DNA from: Occultella aeris
GTDB taxonomy: Bacteria > Actinomycetota > Actinomycetes > Actinomycetales > Beutenbergiaceae
Direction: 5' to 3'
Assembly (NCBI RefSeq): GCF_902703175.1
Contig: NZ_CACRYJ010000034.1
Span: 58,694 to 122,693 of the forward strand
DNA: 64,000 nt
This document shows positions 33,073-40,689 of the stretch, piece after piece. Below the pieces are notes generated by a model that saw nothing but the letters and a program-made list of their open reading frames with translations, ran no database searches and was not told the origin of the DNA. The position numbers and the translations under genes are program-made. Each line of letters opens with the position of its first letter. Position 1 is the first letter of the stretch.

Positions 33073-33585
33073 TCAGGAACGCGGGAGTGCGTGGAAGCGC
33101 CGGTCCACGTAGGCGAGGGCGGAACCGCCGGCGACGGCGGGGGCGTGCACCGCGTCGACGGCGCCGAGGATGATGACGTGGTCCCCGGCGTCGGCGGTCT
33201 GGACGATCCTGCACTCGACCGAGCGCAGGCTGTGCTCGGCGAGCCAGGGCAGGCCGCCCGGGGTGAAGCGGTGCGGGGTGCGCGCGAACTTGTCCGTCGC
33301 GCGGGACGCGAACAGGGTCGCGACGTCCTGCGCGCCCCCGTGCAGCACGTTCGCGACGAAGGCACCGCGCTCGAGCACGGCCGGCAGGGTGCGGGAGCGG
33401 ACGTCCACGCACAACCCGAACACCGGTGGCGTCACGCTGACACTGAACCCGGTGGAGACCGTCAGCCCGCTCGGGCTGCCGTCCGTGCCGGTGGTGGTGA
33501 TGACGCAGACCCCGGCGGCCAGGCCAGCCATGGCGGCGCGGAACTCATCGGTGACGGCGGTGCCGGGCGGTGCGGTGGTGGTCAT
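33073..33585 (-). CDS. Flavin reductase, RutF/HpaC-like
   Basis: A 170-residue FMN reductase-like split barrel: VTDEFRAAMAGLAAGVCVITTTGTDGSPSGLTVSTGFSVSVTPPVFGLCVDVRSRT, then ERGAFVANVLHGGAQDVATLFASRATDKF and a conserved GDHVIILGAVD. It would supply reduced flavin to a partner monooxygenase; no obvious monooxygenase lies in this operon. The frame extends to 33630 through the operator, so I use ATG 33585, which has GGGGAG upstream. Confidence 0.86.
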   Translation of the reverse strand: MTTTAPPGTAVTDEFRAAMAGLAAGVCVITTTGTDGSPSGLTVSTGFSVSVTPPVFGLCVDVRSRTLPAVLERGAFVANVLHGGAQDVATLFASRATDKFARTPHRFTPGGLPWLAEHSLRSVECRIVQTADAGDHVIILGAVDAVHAPAVAGGSALAYVDRRFHALPRS

Positions 33586-33611
33586 GGAGAGGCTCCCCGG
33601 GGCTTGGCGGG

Positions 33612-33630
33612 ATGTTGATGTCATCAACAT
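33612..33630. promoter_or_regulatory. Operator site C: perfect 19-bp palindrome
   Basis: ATGTTGATG-T-CATCAACAT is a perfect palindrome (9+1+9) between the divergent flavin-reductase operon (ATG 33585) and the AtzB-like amidohydrolase (ATG 33710). A TACCGT -10-like box at 33633-33638 (minus strand) would place the site over the start point of the minus operon. Related sites occur at 22548 and 23945. Confidence 0.8.
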
Positions 33631-33709
33631 TCACGGTAGGGGCGTGATGTTTCGGTCACGTGACGCGCCGTTAATTTCCCGGTGACGTCTCGCCGGGAGC
33701 ATTCGAGTC

Positions 33710-35155
33710 ATGACCCCCTCGCTCCTGCTCACCGACGCCCTGCTCCTGCCGATGGCCGATCCGCGCCCGGGCGAGCCAGACTGGTTCCGGGGCTGGCTCG
33801 CGGTGGGGCATGACGGGCGGATCTGCGGGATCGGTCCCGGCGAAGCCCCGACGGCGTTGCTCGCCCCGGGTGTCCAGGTGCGCGCGCTCGGTGGGGCGAT
33901 CGTGGCGCCCGGCTTCATCTCCGCGCACTCGCACCTGTTCACCTCCGGCCTGCGGGGGATCGCGCCGGAGTCGACGCTCTACCCGTGGGTCGGCGCGATG
34001 ATGGACGTGTTCGCCCACACCGACGCCGAGGACATGTACTGGTCCACGCTGCACGGCTCCCTGGACTTCATCGCGAACGGGATCACCAGCGCCTACAACT
34101 TCACCCAGTCCCGGGTCACCTGGCGCTACGACCCCACCACAGCGCGCAACGTGCTCGCCGCGGTGCACCCGCCGGAGAACCTCACCCGCCAGTTCGACGG
34201 CGCAGCCGACGCCGGGCTGCGCACCATCGCCTCGATCCGCCTGGACGACGAGGCCGGTCCAGAGGCCGAGGTGCTCGCCACCTTCGCGGACATGGTCGCC
34301 GCCGCCCGCACGCACAGCCCACCGGAGCTGTTCCTCGGTGCGTCCGTGATGGGAGCCGTCCAGTGGGCCGCGGGCCCGAGGACCGCCGAGGTCGAGGCGC
34401 GCGCGATGCGCACCCACGGGATCACGAACCAGGCCCACTTCGTGGAGACCGCGCAGGGCTTGGACGTGCAGCAGGCGAAGTTCGACTGGTACGTCCGGGC
34501 CGGCGCGCTCGGGCCGGACCTGCTGTTCGGGCACTTCATCCACCCGACCGACGAGATGGTCGACGCCGTGGCCGCGGCCGGCGGGCGGATGGTGTGGCAG
34601 CCGACCTCGAACGGGCGCCTGGCCTCGGGCGTCGCGGACGTGGTGCGGTACGCCCGGGCCGGGATCGGCGTCGGGATGGGGCTGGACGACCAGGCCTGCA
34701 CCGACATCTCCGACCCGTTCGGGAACATGCGCCTCGGCCTGTACTCCCAGCGGGCCCTGCACCACGACGCCGCGGTGATGTCGGCCCAGCAGGTGCTGCG
34801 CCTGCACACGCTGGGATCGGCGGAGGTGCTCGGGGTGGCGGACCGGGTCGGCAGCCTCGAGGTGGGCAAGTTCGCGGACTTCCTGGTGGTCGATCACACG
34901 GCGCCGGACACCGGGCCGGTCTGGGACGTCTATGCCACGTACGTGATGGCCTGCGGGCTGCGCAACCTCAAGGACGTCTACATCGGCGGGCGGCTGGCCG
35001 CGCGGGAGGGAACCTGCACCGCCCCGCGCGCGGCCGACGCGCCCGGGCAGCTGCGCGAGCGGATCACCCGGGCCGCGGCGGCCGCGGGGACGCCACTGCC
35101 GGACCTGGCCGCGGCTCGGGCCACTCCGTCCGAGGAGCCCGCTGCCCTCGGGTGA
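33710..35155 (+). CDS. AtzB/TrzA-like amidohydrolase (amino-heterocycle deaminase family)
   Basis: A 481-residue amidohydrolase-superfamily enzyme. VAPGFISAHSHLF holds the HxH metal site, THGITNQAHFVE the third His, FGHFIHPTDEM the fourth His and VGMGLDDQACTDISDPF the metal Asp. LGSLEVGKFADFLVVD closes the barrel cap. The fold is that of hydroxyatrazine, guanine, S-adenosylhomocysteine and melamine deaminases. A TAATTT box (33672-33677) and operator site C lie upstream. The final about 40 residues are Ala/Pro-rich tail. Confidence 0.87.
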   Translation: MTPSLLLTDALLLPMADPRPGEPDWFRGWLAVGHDGRICGIGPGEAPTALLAPGVQVRALGGAIVAPGFISAHSHLFTSGLRGIAPESTLYPWVGAMMDVFAHTDAEDMYWSTLHGSLDFIANGITSAYNFTQSRVTWRYDPTTARNVLAAVHPPENLTRQFDGAADAGLRTIASIRLDDEAGPEAEVLATFADMVAAARTHSPPELFLGASVMGAVQWAAGPRTAEVEARAMRTHGITNQAHFVETAQGLDVQQAKFDWYVRAGALGPDLLFGHFIHPTDEMVDAVAAAGGRMVWQPTSNGRLASGVADVVRYARAGIGVGMGLDDQACTDISDPFGNMRLGLYSQRALHHDAAVMSAQQVLRLHTLGSAEVLGVADRVGSLEVGKFADFLVVDHTAPDTGPVWDVYATYVMACGLRNLKDVYIGGRLAAREGTCTAPRAADAPGQLRERITRAAAAAGTPLPDLAAARATPSEEPAALG

Positions 35156-35281
35156 GCGACCGGACTTCCACGATGTGGACGCCGGTTCGCCAACATCCGG
35201 GACCGTCAGCCGCCGTCGACCACCGTCCGAGGCGCCCGCCGAGGATGGGCCTCGTACCCGTCATCCATAGGAGGCAGCCCC

Positions 35282-36190
35282 GTGAGCATCACCGACAACC
35301 CCGTCCGTTCCAGCGGCTCGACCGACACGACCGAGGCCACTGAGGCGCTCGTGCAGTGGCGGGACTGGCACACCGCCCGCGAGGAGCAGCTGCGCGGCAA
35401 GCACGGCTGGCTGTCCCTGGTGGACTACCTCTGGGTGCCGCGTGCGGAGCGTGCCCTGCCGAGCCTGCCCGGCGCCTGGTGGGCCGACGAGGACGGCTTG
35501 CACCTGCGCGCAACTGCCGTGGACGGCGTCCGCGTGCTCGGTCCCGACGGCCAACCCGGCGTAGTGCTCGACGGCGTCGCCGACGTGGTTGTCGGCGAGG
35601 CCAAATCGGCGAGGTTCGCGCTCACCGCCGACGACGTGCTCGTTGAGGTCATCCTGCGCGGGGGCCTGTACGCGCTGCGCGTCCGGGACCCGCGCTCGGC
35701 GACCCTGGCCGGCTTCGACGGCGTGCCGACCTATGCCTACGACCCGTCCTGGGTGCTCGCGGTGAGCACGACGACCTACCCGCAGGCGCGGCCGACCACG
35801 GTCCTCGCCGCCGCCCCCGGCCTGACTCAGGTGGCCTCCGCAGTCGGGGAGGTCTCCTTCACCCGGGACGGCGCCGAGCACCGGCTGATCGCGGTCGGCA
35901 CGGGGGAGTCGTGGTCGGTGTTGTTCACCGACGAGACCTCAGGAGTGACGAGTTCCGGATGGCGGATCGCCGGCGTCACCGGCGACCCGAGTACAGGCAC
36001 CGCGTCCCTTGACCTGAACCGCGCCGTGAACCTGCCGTACGCATTCACCGACCATGGCACCTGCCCGCGTCCGATCGAGGGCAACCACCTCGCCCTGGCC
36101 GTCACTGCGGGGGAGAAGGCGCCGACCGGCCGGACCGGTGTGCCCGGCGAGGACGTGCCCAGTCGCGTCCCCGCCCAGCAACCCGCCTGA
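35282..36190 (+). CDS. DUF1684 family protein
   Basis: A 302-residue protein. WRDWHTAREEQLRGKHGWLSLVDYLWV and the C-terminal LDLNRAVNLPYAFTDHGTCPRPIEGNHLALAVTAGEK are hallmarks of DUF1684, whose members have a C-terminal His-containing pocket and no established activity. An AGGAGG box lies 7 nt before GTG 35282. The first 22 residues and the last 25 are low-complexity. The gene follows the amidohydrolase by 126 bp, so it may belong to the same transcript, but it could have its own promoter. Confidence 0.8.
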   Translation: MSITDNPVRSSGSTDTTEATEALVQWRDWHTAREEQLRGKHGWLSLVDYLWVPRAERALPSLPGAWWADEDGLHLRATAVDGVRVLGPDGQPGVVLDGVADVVVGEAKSARFALTADDVLVEVILRGGLYALRVRDPRSATLAGFDGVPTYAYDPSWVLAVSTTTYPQARPTTVLAAAPGLTQVASAVGEVSFTRDGAEHRLIAVGTGESWSVLFTDETSGVTSSGWRIAGVTGDPSTGTASLDLNRAVNLPYAFTDHGTCPRPIEGNHLALAVTAGEKAPTGRTGVPGEDVPSRVPAQQPA

Positions 36191-36286
36191 CGCAGGACCT
36201 ACGGTCCCGGCGGCACCGGAACTGCCGGGCCGGCGCCCCGCAGCGTTCCGCTCGTACCCGGCCGGCGCGAGGTCTGGCCTGAGCGC

Positions 36287-36540
36287 ATGGGTGCGGCCGA
36301 GCCGCCGGGGCTCGGACAGCTGGAGCGGCTGTCCGAGGCGTTGGCCCGGACCCGCGAGCTCGGCTTCGTGGGCCGGGCTGCCGAACTGCGGTCGTTCACG
36401 GACGCGCTCGCAGGCACCTCGGCGAGCCGGATCCTGTTCGTGCACGGTCCCGGGGGCATCGGCAAGACGACGCTCCTCGATGCGTTCTCCCGCCACGAGG
36501 GCCGGGATGTCCAGCGGCTCGGCGTAGACCTGGTCCATCA
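36287..36540 (+). pseudogene. Remnant of an AAA/LuxR-type ATPase gene
   Basis: The translation reads RTRELGFVGRAAELRSFTDALAG, then ILFVHGPGGIGKTTLLDAF: an intact P-loop start of a large signal-transduction ATPase. After about 80 residues all family resemblance stops, and the frame ends at 36640 in non-protein-like sequence. Full-length relatives are 700-1100 residues. It looks like a 5' fragment left by a deletion at the edge of the catabolic island. The stretch 36541-36807 holds no gene that I can support. Confidence 0.65.
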
Positions 36541-36807
36541 TCACGGGCCCGCAGCATCCTGCGATTCAAGTCCTCCTCCGCCAGGGTCACCGGAGCACTG
36601 TTCGGTCGCCCGCGGGAATGCGCACCGTCTCGACCGGTGAGACGATTTCCGGGCGCCCGTCGAGCCGATCGGCGCGACCGTTACCGTCGATGGGCCCGAC
36701 GCGGCGTCGGTCGCGCTCGCGCGTGCGGAAGTGACGCGCCGACCCGGCCGCCGGAACATCTCGAAACACTCGATGCCCGCCGTCATCCCCACCGAAACGA
36801 GCCAGCC

Positions 36808-37785
36808 ATGATCACGCTGCAGGACCTGCGGAAGGTCTACCCGACCCGCAGCGGCGAGGTCGTGGCGCTAGACGGCATCAGCCTCGAGATCCCCCAGGGA
36901 CAGATCCACGGCATCGTCGGCCAGTCCGGTGCCGGGAAGTCCACCCTGATCCGGTGCCTGACCGCCCTCGAGCGGCCAACCACGGGGTCGGTGATCGTCG
37001 ACGGCGCGGAGGTGAGCGCGCTCAGTGAGGCCATGCTCCGGCAGGCCCGGCGCCGGATCGGGATGGTGTTCCAGCACGTCAACCTGTTCGAGGCCCGCAC
37101 CGCGGCGGCCAACATCGCCTACCCGCTCGCGATCGCCGGCGTACCCCGGGCGCAGCGCGCCACCCGGGTGCAGGAGCTCCTCGACCTGGTCGGGCTGGGC
37201 GACCGCGGCGACGCCTACCCGGCGCAGCTCTCCGGCGGTCAGAAGCAGCGGGTCGGCATCGCCCGGGCGCTGGCGACCGAGCCCGCGGTGCTGCTCTGCG
37301 ACGAGCCCACGTCCGCACTCGACTCGACGACGACCCGGCAGATCCTCCGACTGATCCGCGATGTGCGGGACCGGCTCGGCATCACGGTCGTGATCATCAC
37401 GCACGAGACGGCCGTGGTCCGCGAGGTCTGCGACGCCGCCACCCTCCTCGCGGATGGCCGGATCGTCGAGTCCGGGCCGCTCGCAGACGTGGTCACCCGC
37501 CCCGGCTCGCCGCTGTCCCAGGCGCTCGTGCCGGTGCCGGACGTGGGCGTCGGCGACCAGCGCGCACTCGTGCAGGTGAGCGCCGGCGGCGCGCAGACGC
37601 AGATCGCGCACGCCATGCACGCGATCGCAACCGAGCCGGACGCCCACGTCGTCGCGGGCGCGATCGAGACCCTGGGCGGGGTGCGGGTGGGCCGATGGCA
37701 CCTGGACGTGGCCGACGGCGATCGCGTGGCCGTGCTCGGACGCCTGCGTGCCGCGGGCCTCGCCATCGAGGACGACGCCGCGTGA
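36808..37785 (+). CDS. metN: Methionine ABC transporter ATPase MetN
   Basis: A 325-residue ATPase. Walker A GQSGAGKST (38-46), the LSGGQKQR signature, Walker B VLLCDEPTSALD and the H-loop VIITHETAVV are present. A C-terminal NIL/ACT-like regulatory domain from about residue 250 (GVRVGRWHLDVADGD) is characteristic of MetN and provides feedback inhibition by methionine. ATG 36808 is used; there is no strong Shine-Dalgarno sequence. GTGA overlap with metI. No SAM riboswitch is visible upstream, although two other genes in the window have one. Confidence 0.9.
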   Translation: MITLQDLRKVYPTRSGEVVALDGISLEIPQGQIHGIVGQSGAGKSTLIRCLTALERPTTGSVIVDGAEVSALSEAMLRQARRRIGMVFQHVNLFEARTAAANIAYPLAIAGVPRAQRATRVQELLDLVGLGDRGDAYPAQLSGGQKQRVGIARALATEPAVLLCDEPTSALDSTTTRQILRLIRDVRDRLGITVVIITHETAVVREVCDAATLLADGRIVESGPLADVVTRPGSPLSQALVPVPDVGVGDQRALVQVSAGGAQTQIAHAMHAIATEPDAHVVAGAIETLGGVRVGRWHLDVADGDRVAVLGRLRAAGLAIEDDAA

Positions 37786-38459
37786 ACTGGTGGAACGAAT
37801 TCCTCGCCAACCCCGCCATCAGCGAGAAGCTGCCCGTGGCCACGCTCGAGACGCTCGGCATGGTCGCGTTCGCGTCCTTCTGGACCGCGCTCGTCGGCCT
37901 GCCGCTCGGGCTCGTGCTGCACGCCACCGGCAAGGGTGGCACCCGCCCGGTCCCGGTGCTCTACGCGGCGCTGTCCGCGGTGGTGAACATCGGGCGGGCG
38001 ATCCCGTTCATCATCCTGATCATCCTGCTCATCCCGGTGACCCGGGCCGTGGTCGGCACTCCGCTCGGCTGGCAGGCGGCGGTACTGCCCCTCGCCGTGG
38101 GCGCCGTGCCGTTCTACGCCCGGCTCGTGGAGACCTCCGCCCGGGAGGTCGCCCCCGGCAAGATCGAGGCCGCCCTGATGGTGGGCGCGTCCCGGCTGCG
38201 GATGACCGGGGGCGTGATCGTCCGCGAGGCGCTGCCCTCCCTGATCGCCGGGTTCACCGTCACCGTGATCGCCCTGGTCGGCTACTCCGCGATGGCCGGC
38301 GCGGTCGGTGGCGGCGGCCTCGGCTTCCTCGCGATCACCTACGGCTACCAACGTTTCGACGCCGCCGTGATGTTCGCGGCGGTCATCGTCATCCTGGCGA
38401 TCGTCTTCCTCATCCAGTTCCTCGGCGACCGGGCCGCCCGGCTCGTCGATCACCGCTGA
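37782..38459 (+). CDS. metI: Methionine ABC transporter permease MetI
   Basis: A 225-residue permease with five helices and the MetI signature block VREVAPGKIEAALMVGASRLRMTGGVIVREALPSLIAGFT (EAA loop), followed by YSAMAGAVGGGGLGFLAITYGYQRF, which is strongly conserved in MetI. GTG 37782 overlaps the metN stop (GTGA). Confidence 0.92.
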   Translation: MNWWNEFLANPAISEKLPVATLETLGMVAFASFWTALVGLPLGLVLHATGKGGTRPVPVLYAALSAVVNIGRAIPFIILIILLIPVTRAVVGTPLGWQAAVLPLAVGAVPFYARLVETSAREVAPGKIEAALMVGASRLRMTGGVIVREALPSLIAGFTVTVIALVGYSAMAGAVGGGGLGFLAITYGYQRFDAAVMFAAVIVILAIVFLIQFLGDRAARLVDHR

Positions 38460-38506
38460 CCCATCCCCGCTGACCCCAGCGACAACACACCGAAAGGGAC
38501 ACCCCC

Positions 38507-39352
38507 ATGCGTAGAACCCTGCTGGCTGCCTCGACCCTCACCGTGGCCGCGCTCACCCTCGCCGCCTGCGGAGGCGGCGGCGACGGCGCGGGTGGATCCG
38601 GCGATGACGAGAGCGCCGCGTCGGACGGTCACATCGTCATCGGCGCCTCCCCGACGCCGCACGCCGAGATCCTGGAGTTCGTCCAGGACAACCTCGCCGC
38701 GGACGCCGGCCTCGACCTCGAGATCGTCACCTACGACGACTACGTGCTGCCGAACACGGCACTCTCCGAGGGCGACCTGGACGCGAACTACTTCCAGCAC
38801 CTGCCCTACTTCGAGGAGCAGGTCGAGTCCCAGGGCTTCGACTTCGACCACTTCGAGGGCGTCCACATCGAGCCCTTCGCCCTCTACTCCGAGACCCTGA
38901 CGGACGTCGCGGACCTGCCCCAGGGGGGCCAGATCGGGGTCCCGAACGACCCGGCCAACCAGGGGCGTGCCCTGGACCTGCTCGCGCAGGCCGGCGTGAT
39001 CACGCTCAGCGTGGATGACGCCGCGACCGCGGGGCTCTCGGACATCGACGAGAACGAACTCGGCCTCGAGTTCATCGAGGCCGACGCGGCCTCGCTGGTG
39101 CGCACCCTGCAGGACGTGGACGCGGCCGTCATCAACGGCAACTTCGCCCTCGAGGGCGGCCTGAACCCGGCCACCGACTCCCTGCTCATCGAGGACGGCG
39201 TGGGCAACCCCTACGCGAACTTCGTCGCAGTGCGCTCCGAGGACATCGACGACCCTGACCTGGTCGCACTCGACGGGCTGCTCCGCTCCGACGAGGTGCG
39301 GGCCTTCATCGAGGAGACCTGGCCGGCCGGCGAGATCATCCCCGCCTTCTGA
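38507..39352 (+). CDS. metQ: Methionine-binding lipoprotein MetQ (NlpA family)
   Basis: A 281-residue lipoprotein: a signal peptide with lipobox LAAC (Cys21), then the NlpA/MetQ fold IVIGASPTPHAEILEFVQ, YVLPNTALSEGDLDANYFQHLPYFEEQ, HIEPFALYSE, GVPNDPANQGRALDLL and INGNFALEGGLNP. These are the methionine-binding positions of the family. It is the last gene of metNIQ and is followed by a strong terminator. Confidence 0.92.
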   Translation: MRRTLLAASTLTVAALTLAACGGGGDGAGGSGDDESAASDGHIVIGASPTPHAEILEFVQDNLAADAGLDLEIVTYDDYVLPNTALSEGDLDANYFQHLPYFEEQVESQGFDFDHFEGVHIEPFALYSETLTDVADLPQGGQIGVPNDPANQGRALDLLAQAGVITLSVDDAATAGLSDIDENELGLEFIEADAASLVRTLQDVDAAVINGNFALEGGLNPATDSLLIEDGVGNPYANFVAVRSEDIDDPDLVALDGLLRSDEVRAFIEETWPAGEIIPAF

Positions 39353-39372
39353 GCAAGCACCCCAGCGTGACC

Positions 39373-39401
39373 GCGGCCCCCGGGACCAACCCGGGGGCCG
39401 C
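39373..39401. terminator. Bidirectional hairpin terminator after metNIQ
   Basis: A perfect 12-bp stem, GCGGCCCCCGGG (39373-39384) with its complement (39390-39401), and a 5-nt loop lie between the convergent metQ and LLM-type genes. Confidence 0.85.
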
Positions 39402-39421
39402 CGTCGTCCCGGCGAGCCCGA

Positions 39422-40237
39422 TCAGACCAGCCGCGACCGTGCCTGCGCCACGGCGTCCACGAGCCCCAGCAGCGCCTCGGTGCCGTCGGGCATGCCATTG
39501 GTGTCCAGGCCGCAGACCGGGACGCGGCTCACCCCGACCTCCAGGTACGGCCGCACCGCGGCCTCGATGACCTCCGGCGACGCACCCACCGGCACGTTCA
39601 CGGTCATGACGACGTCGAACGGGCTGGTGCTGCCCTGCGCAGCACGCGCCTGCGTGGCCACCCGGATGCTCTCGGCCACCGCCTCCGGCGACTCGCCGCC
39701 GGCACCCAGCAGGACGCCGTCGCCCACCTCGCCGGCGAGCGCGAGGGTCTTCGGCTTGACGGCGCCGACCAGGAGCGGCGGCGCCGGGTCCGGCGGATAC
39801 CGGAGCTGAACGTCGTCGAGGTGGACGTACGCGCCGCTCGTGGTGACGGACTCGCCGTCGAGCAGCGCGCGCAGCGCGGTCGTGTACTCACGAAGGAGGG
39901 TCAGCGGCGACGTCGCACGCGCGCCGACCTGCCCCATCCAGTCGAGCACGCCATGACCTACCCCCGGCAGGAACCGGCCGGGGAAGAGCCGGGAGATCGT
40001 GGCGATCTCCATGGCGGTGATCGCGACGTTGCGCAGCGGGACCGGGAACAGGCCGATTCCGACGGTGATCCGTTCGGTCCAGGCGAGCACGGCCGAGGCG
40101 GGCGCGACACCGGACTCGGAGAAGCAGTCCTCCCAGAGCCAGAGCTCGTCCAGGCCGGCGGACTCGGCGGCGAGGGCGACTCCGCGCAGACGTTCCGGGG
40201 GTTGATCGGGCGGAAAGACGATACCGAGAGTGGTCAT
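39422..40237 (-). CDS. LLM-class (luciferase-like, F420- or FMN-dependent) oxidoreductase
   Basis: A 271-residue TIM-barrel enzyme: LGIVFPPDQPPERLRGVALAAESAGLDELWLWED, VGIGLFPVPLRNVAITAMEIATISRLFPGRFLPGVGHG and PPLLVGAVKPKTLALAGEVGDGVLLG are typical of the luciferase-like monooxygenase / F420-dependent family. The substrate is unknown. It is physically near the flavin-reductase island but separated from it by metNIQ and a terminator, with its own leaderless promoter. A partnership with the flavin reductase is possible but unproven. Confidence 0.87.
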   Translation of the reverse strand: MTTLGIVFPPDQPPERLRGVALAAESAGLDELWLWEDCFSESGVAPASAVLAWTERITVGIGLFPVPLRNVAITAMEIATISRLFPGRFLPGVGHGVLDWMGQVGARATSPLTLLREYTTALRALLDGESVTTSGAYVHLDDVQLRYPPDPAPPLLVGAVKPKTLALAGEVGDGVLLGAGGESPEAVAESIRVATQARAAQGSTSPFDVVMTVNVPVGASPEVIEAAVRPYLEVGVSRVPVCGLDTNGMPDGTEALLGLVDAVAQARSRLV

Positions 40238-40244
40238 GCCGACC

Positions 40245-40250
40245 ACCCTA
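40245..40250 (-). promoter_or_regulatory. -10 box of leaderless LLM oxidoreductase gene
   Basis: TAGGGT on the minus strand ends 7 nt before ATG 40237; no Shine-Dalgarno sequence is present. Confidence 0.55.
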
Positions 40251-40278
40251 GGTGGCCCCACCGACGCGGGGGCGGGCG

Positions 40279-40605
40279 TCAGTAACCGGCCTCGCGGAAC
40301 GCGTCGACGACCTCCCGCGGCACCCGGCTCCGCGGCGGGATCGCGATGCCGCGCGACCGCGCCCACTCCCGGACCGCCCGCGGGTCCACCGGGGTCTCCT
40401 CGCGCACCGTCGCGGGCTCGACCACGCCGCCGCGGACGCGACGTGCGGCGGCGGCGAACGGCGCGAGGGCGGTGAGCAGCGCGTCCCGGTTCGCCTTGTT
40501 CAGGTCGATCTCGTAGATGGTGTCCTCGAGTGAGAACCGCACGGTGTGCTGCGCCGGACCACCGTCGAGATCATCGGTGAGTTCGGTGACTGTCCTGGTG
40601 GCCAT
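40279..40605 (-). CDS. lsr2: Lsr2-family nucleoid-associated protein
   Basis: A 108-residue bridging protein. The N-terminal dimerisation domain TELTDDLDGGPAQHTVRFSLEDTIYEIDLNKANRDAL and the C-terminal DNA-binding VREWARSRGIAIPPRSRVPREVVDAF are present. The AT-hook-like core is normally Arg-Gly-Arg; here it reads R-S-R (PPRSRVP), which may weaken or shift minor-groove binding. Lsr2 silences AT-rich foreign DNA in actinobacteria. GAGGACACG precedes ATG 40605. This may be one of several Lsr2 paralogues in the genome. Confidence 0.9.
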   Translation of the reverse strand: MATRTVTELTDDLDGGPAQHTVRFSLEDTIYEIDLNKANRDALLTALAPFAAAARRVRGGVVEPATVREETPVDPRAVREWARSRGIAIPPRSRVPREVVDAFREAGY

Positions 40606-40677
40606 CGTGTCCTCTGATCGGCAACCTGCTGGGATCACCATGCTATGCGGTGCGGGGCCGCGACCAGCGCATCGGCG

Positions 40678-40683
40678 TACTCT
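40678..40683 (+). promoter_or_regulatory. -10 box of leaderless three-gene membrane operon
   Basis: TACTCT ends 6 nt before GTG 40690, with no Shine-Dalgarno sequence in between. Confidence 0.6.
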
Positions 40684-40689
40684 AGGCGC

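Noticed and set aside
19417-33585. Assignment of the island to the known creatinine, Rut pyrimidine or cyanuric acid pathway
   Set aside because: Each has one or two matching families here, but key enzymes (HyuAB hydantoinase, RutA, AtzD) are absent from the window, so a named pathway is not supported.
35172-35197. A fourth regulon operator (GATGT ... ACATC inverted repeat before the DUF1684 gene)
   Set aside because: The arms resemble the 19-bp palindrome, but the overall length is 26 bp and the inner bases do not match. It is too weak to count as the same site.
36541-36807. SAM riboswitch upstream of metN
   Set aside because: I looked for SAM-I, SAM-II and SAM-IV core blocks and found only isolated matches such as GGTCACC, without the ordered core.
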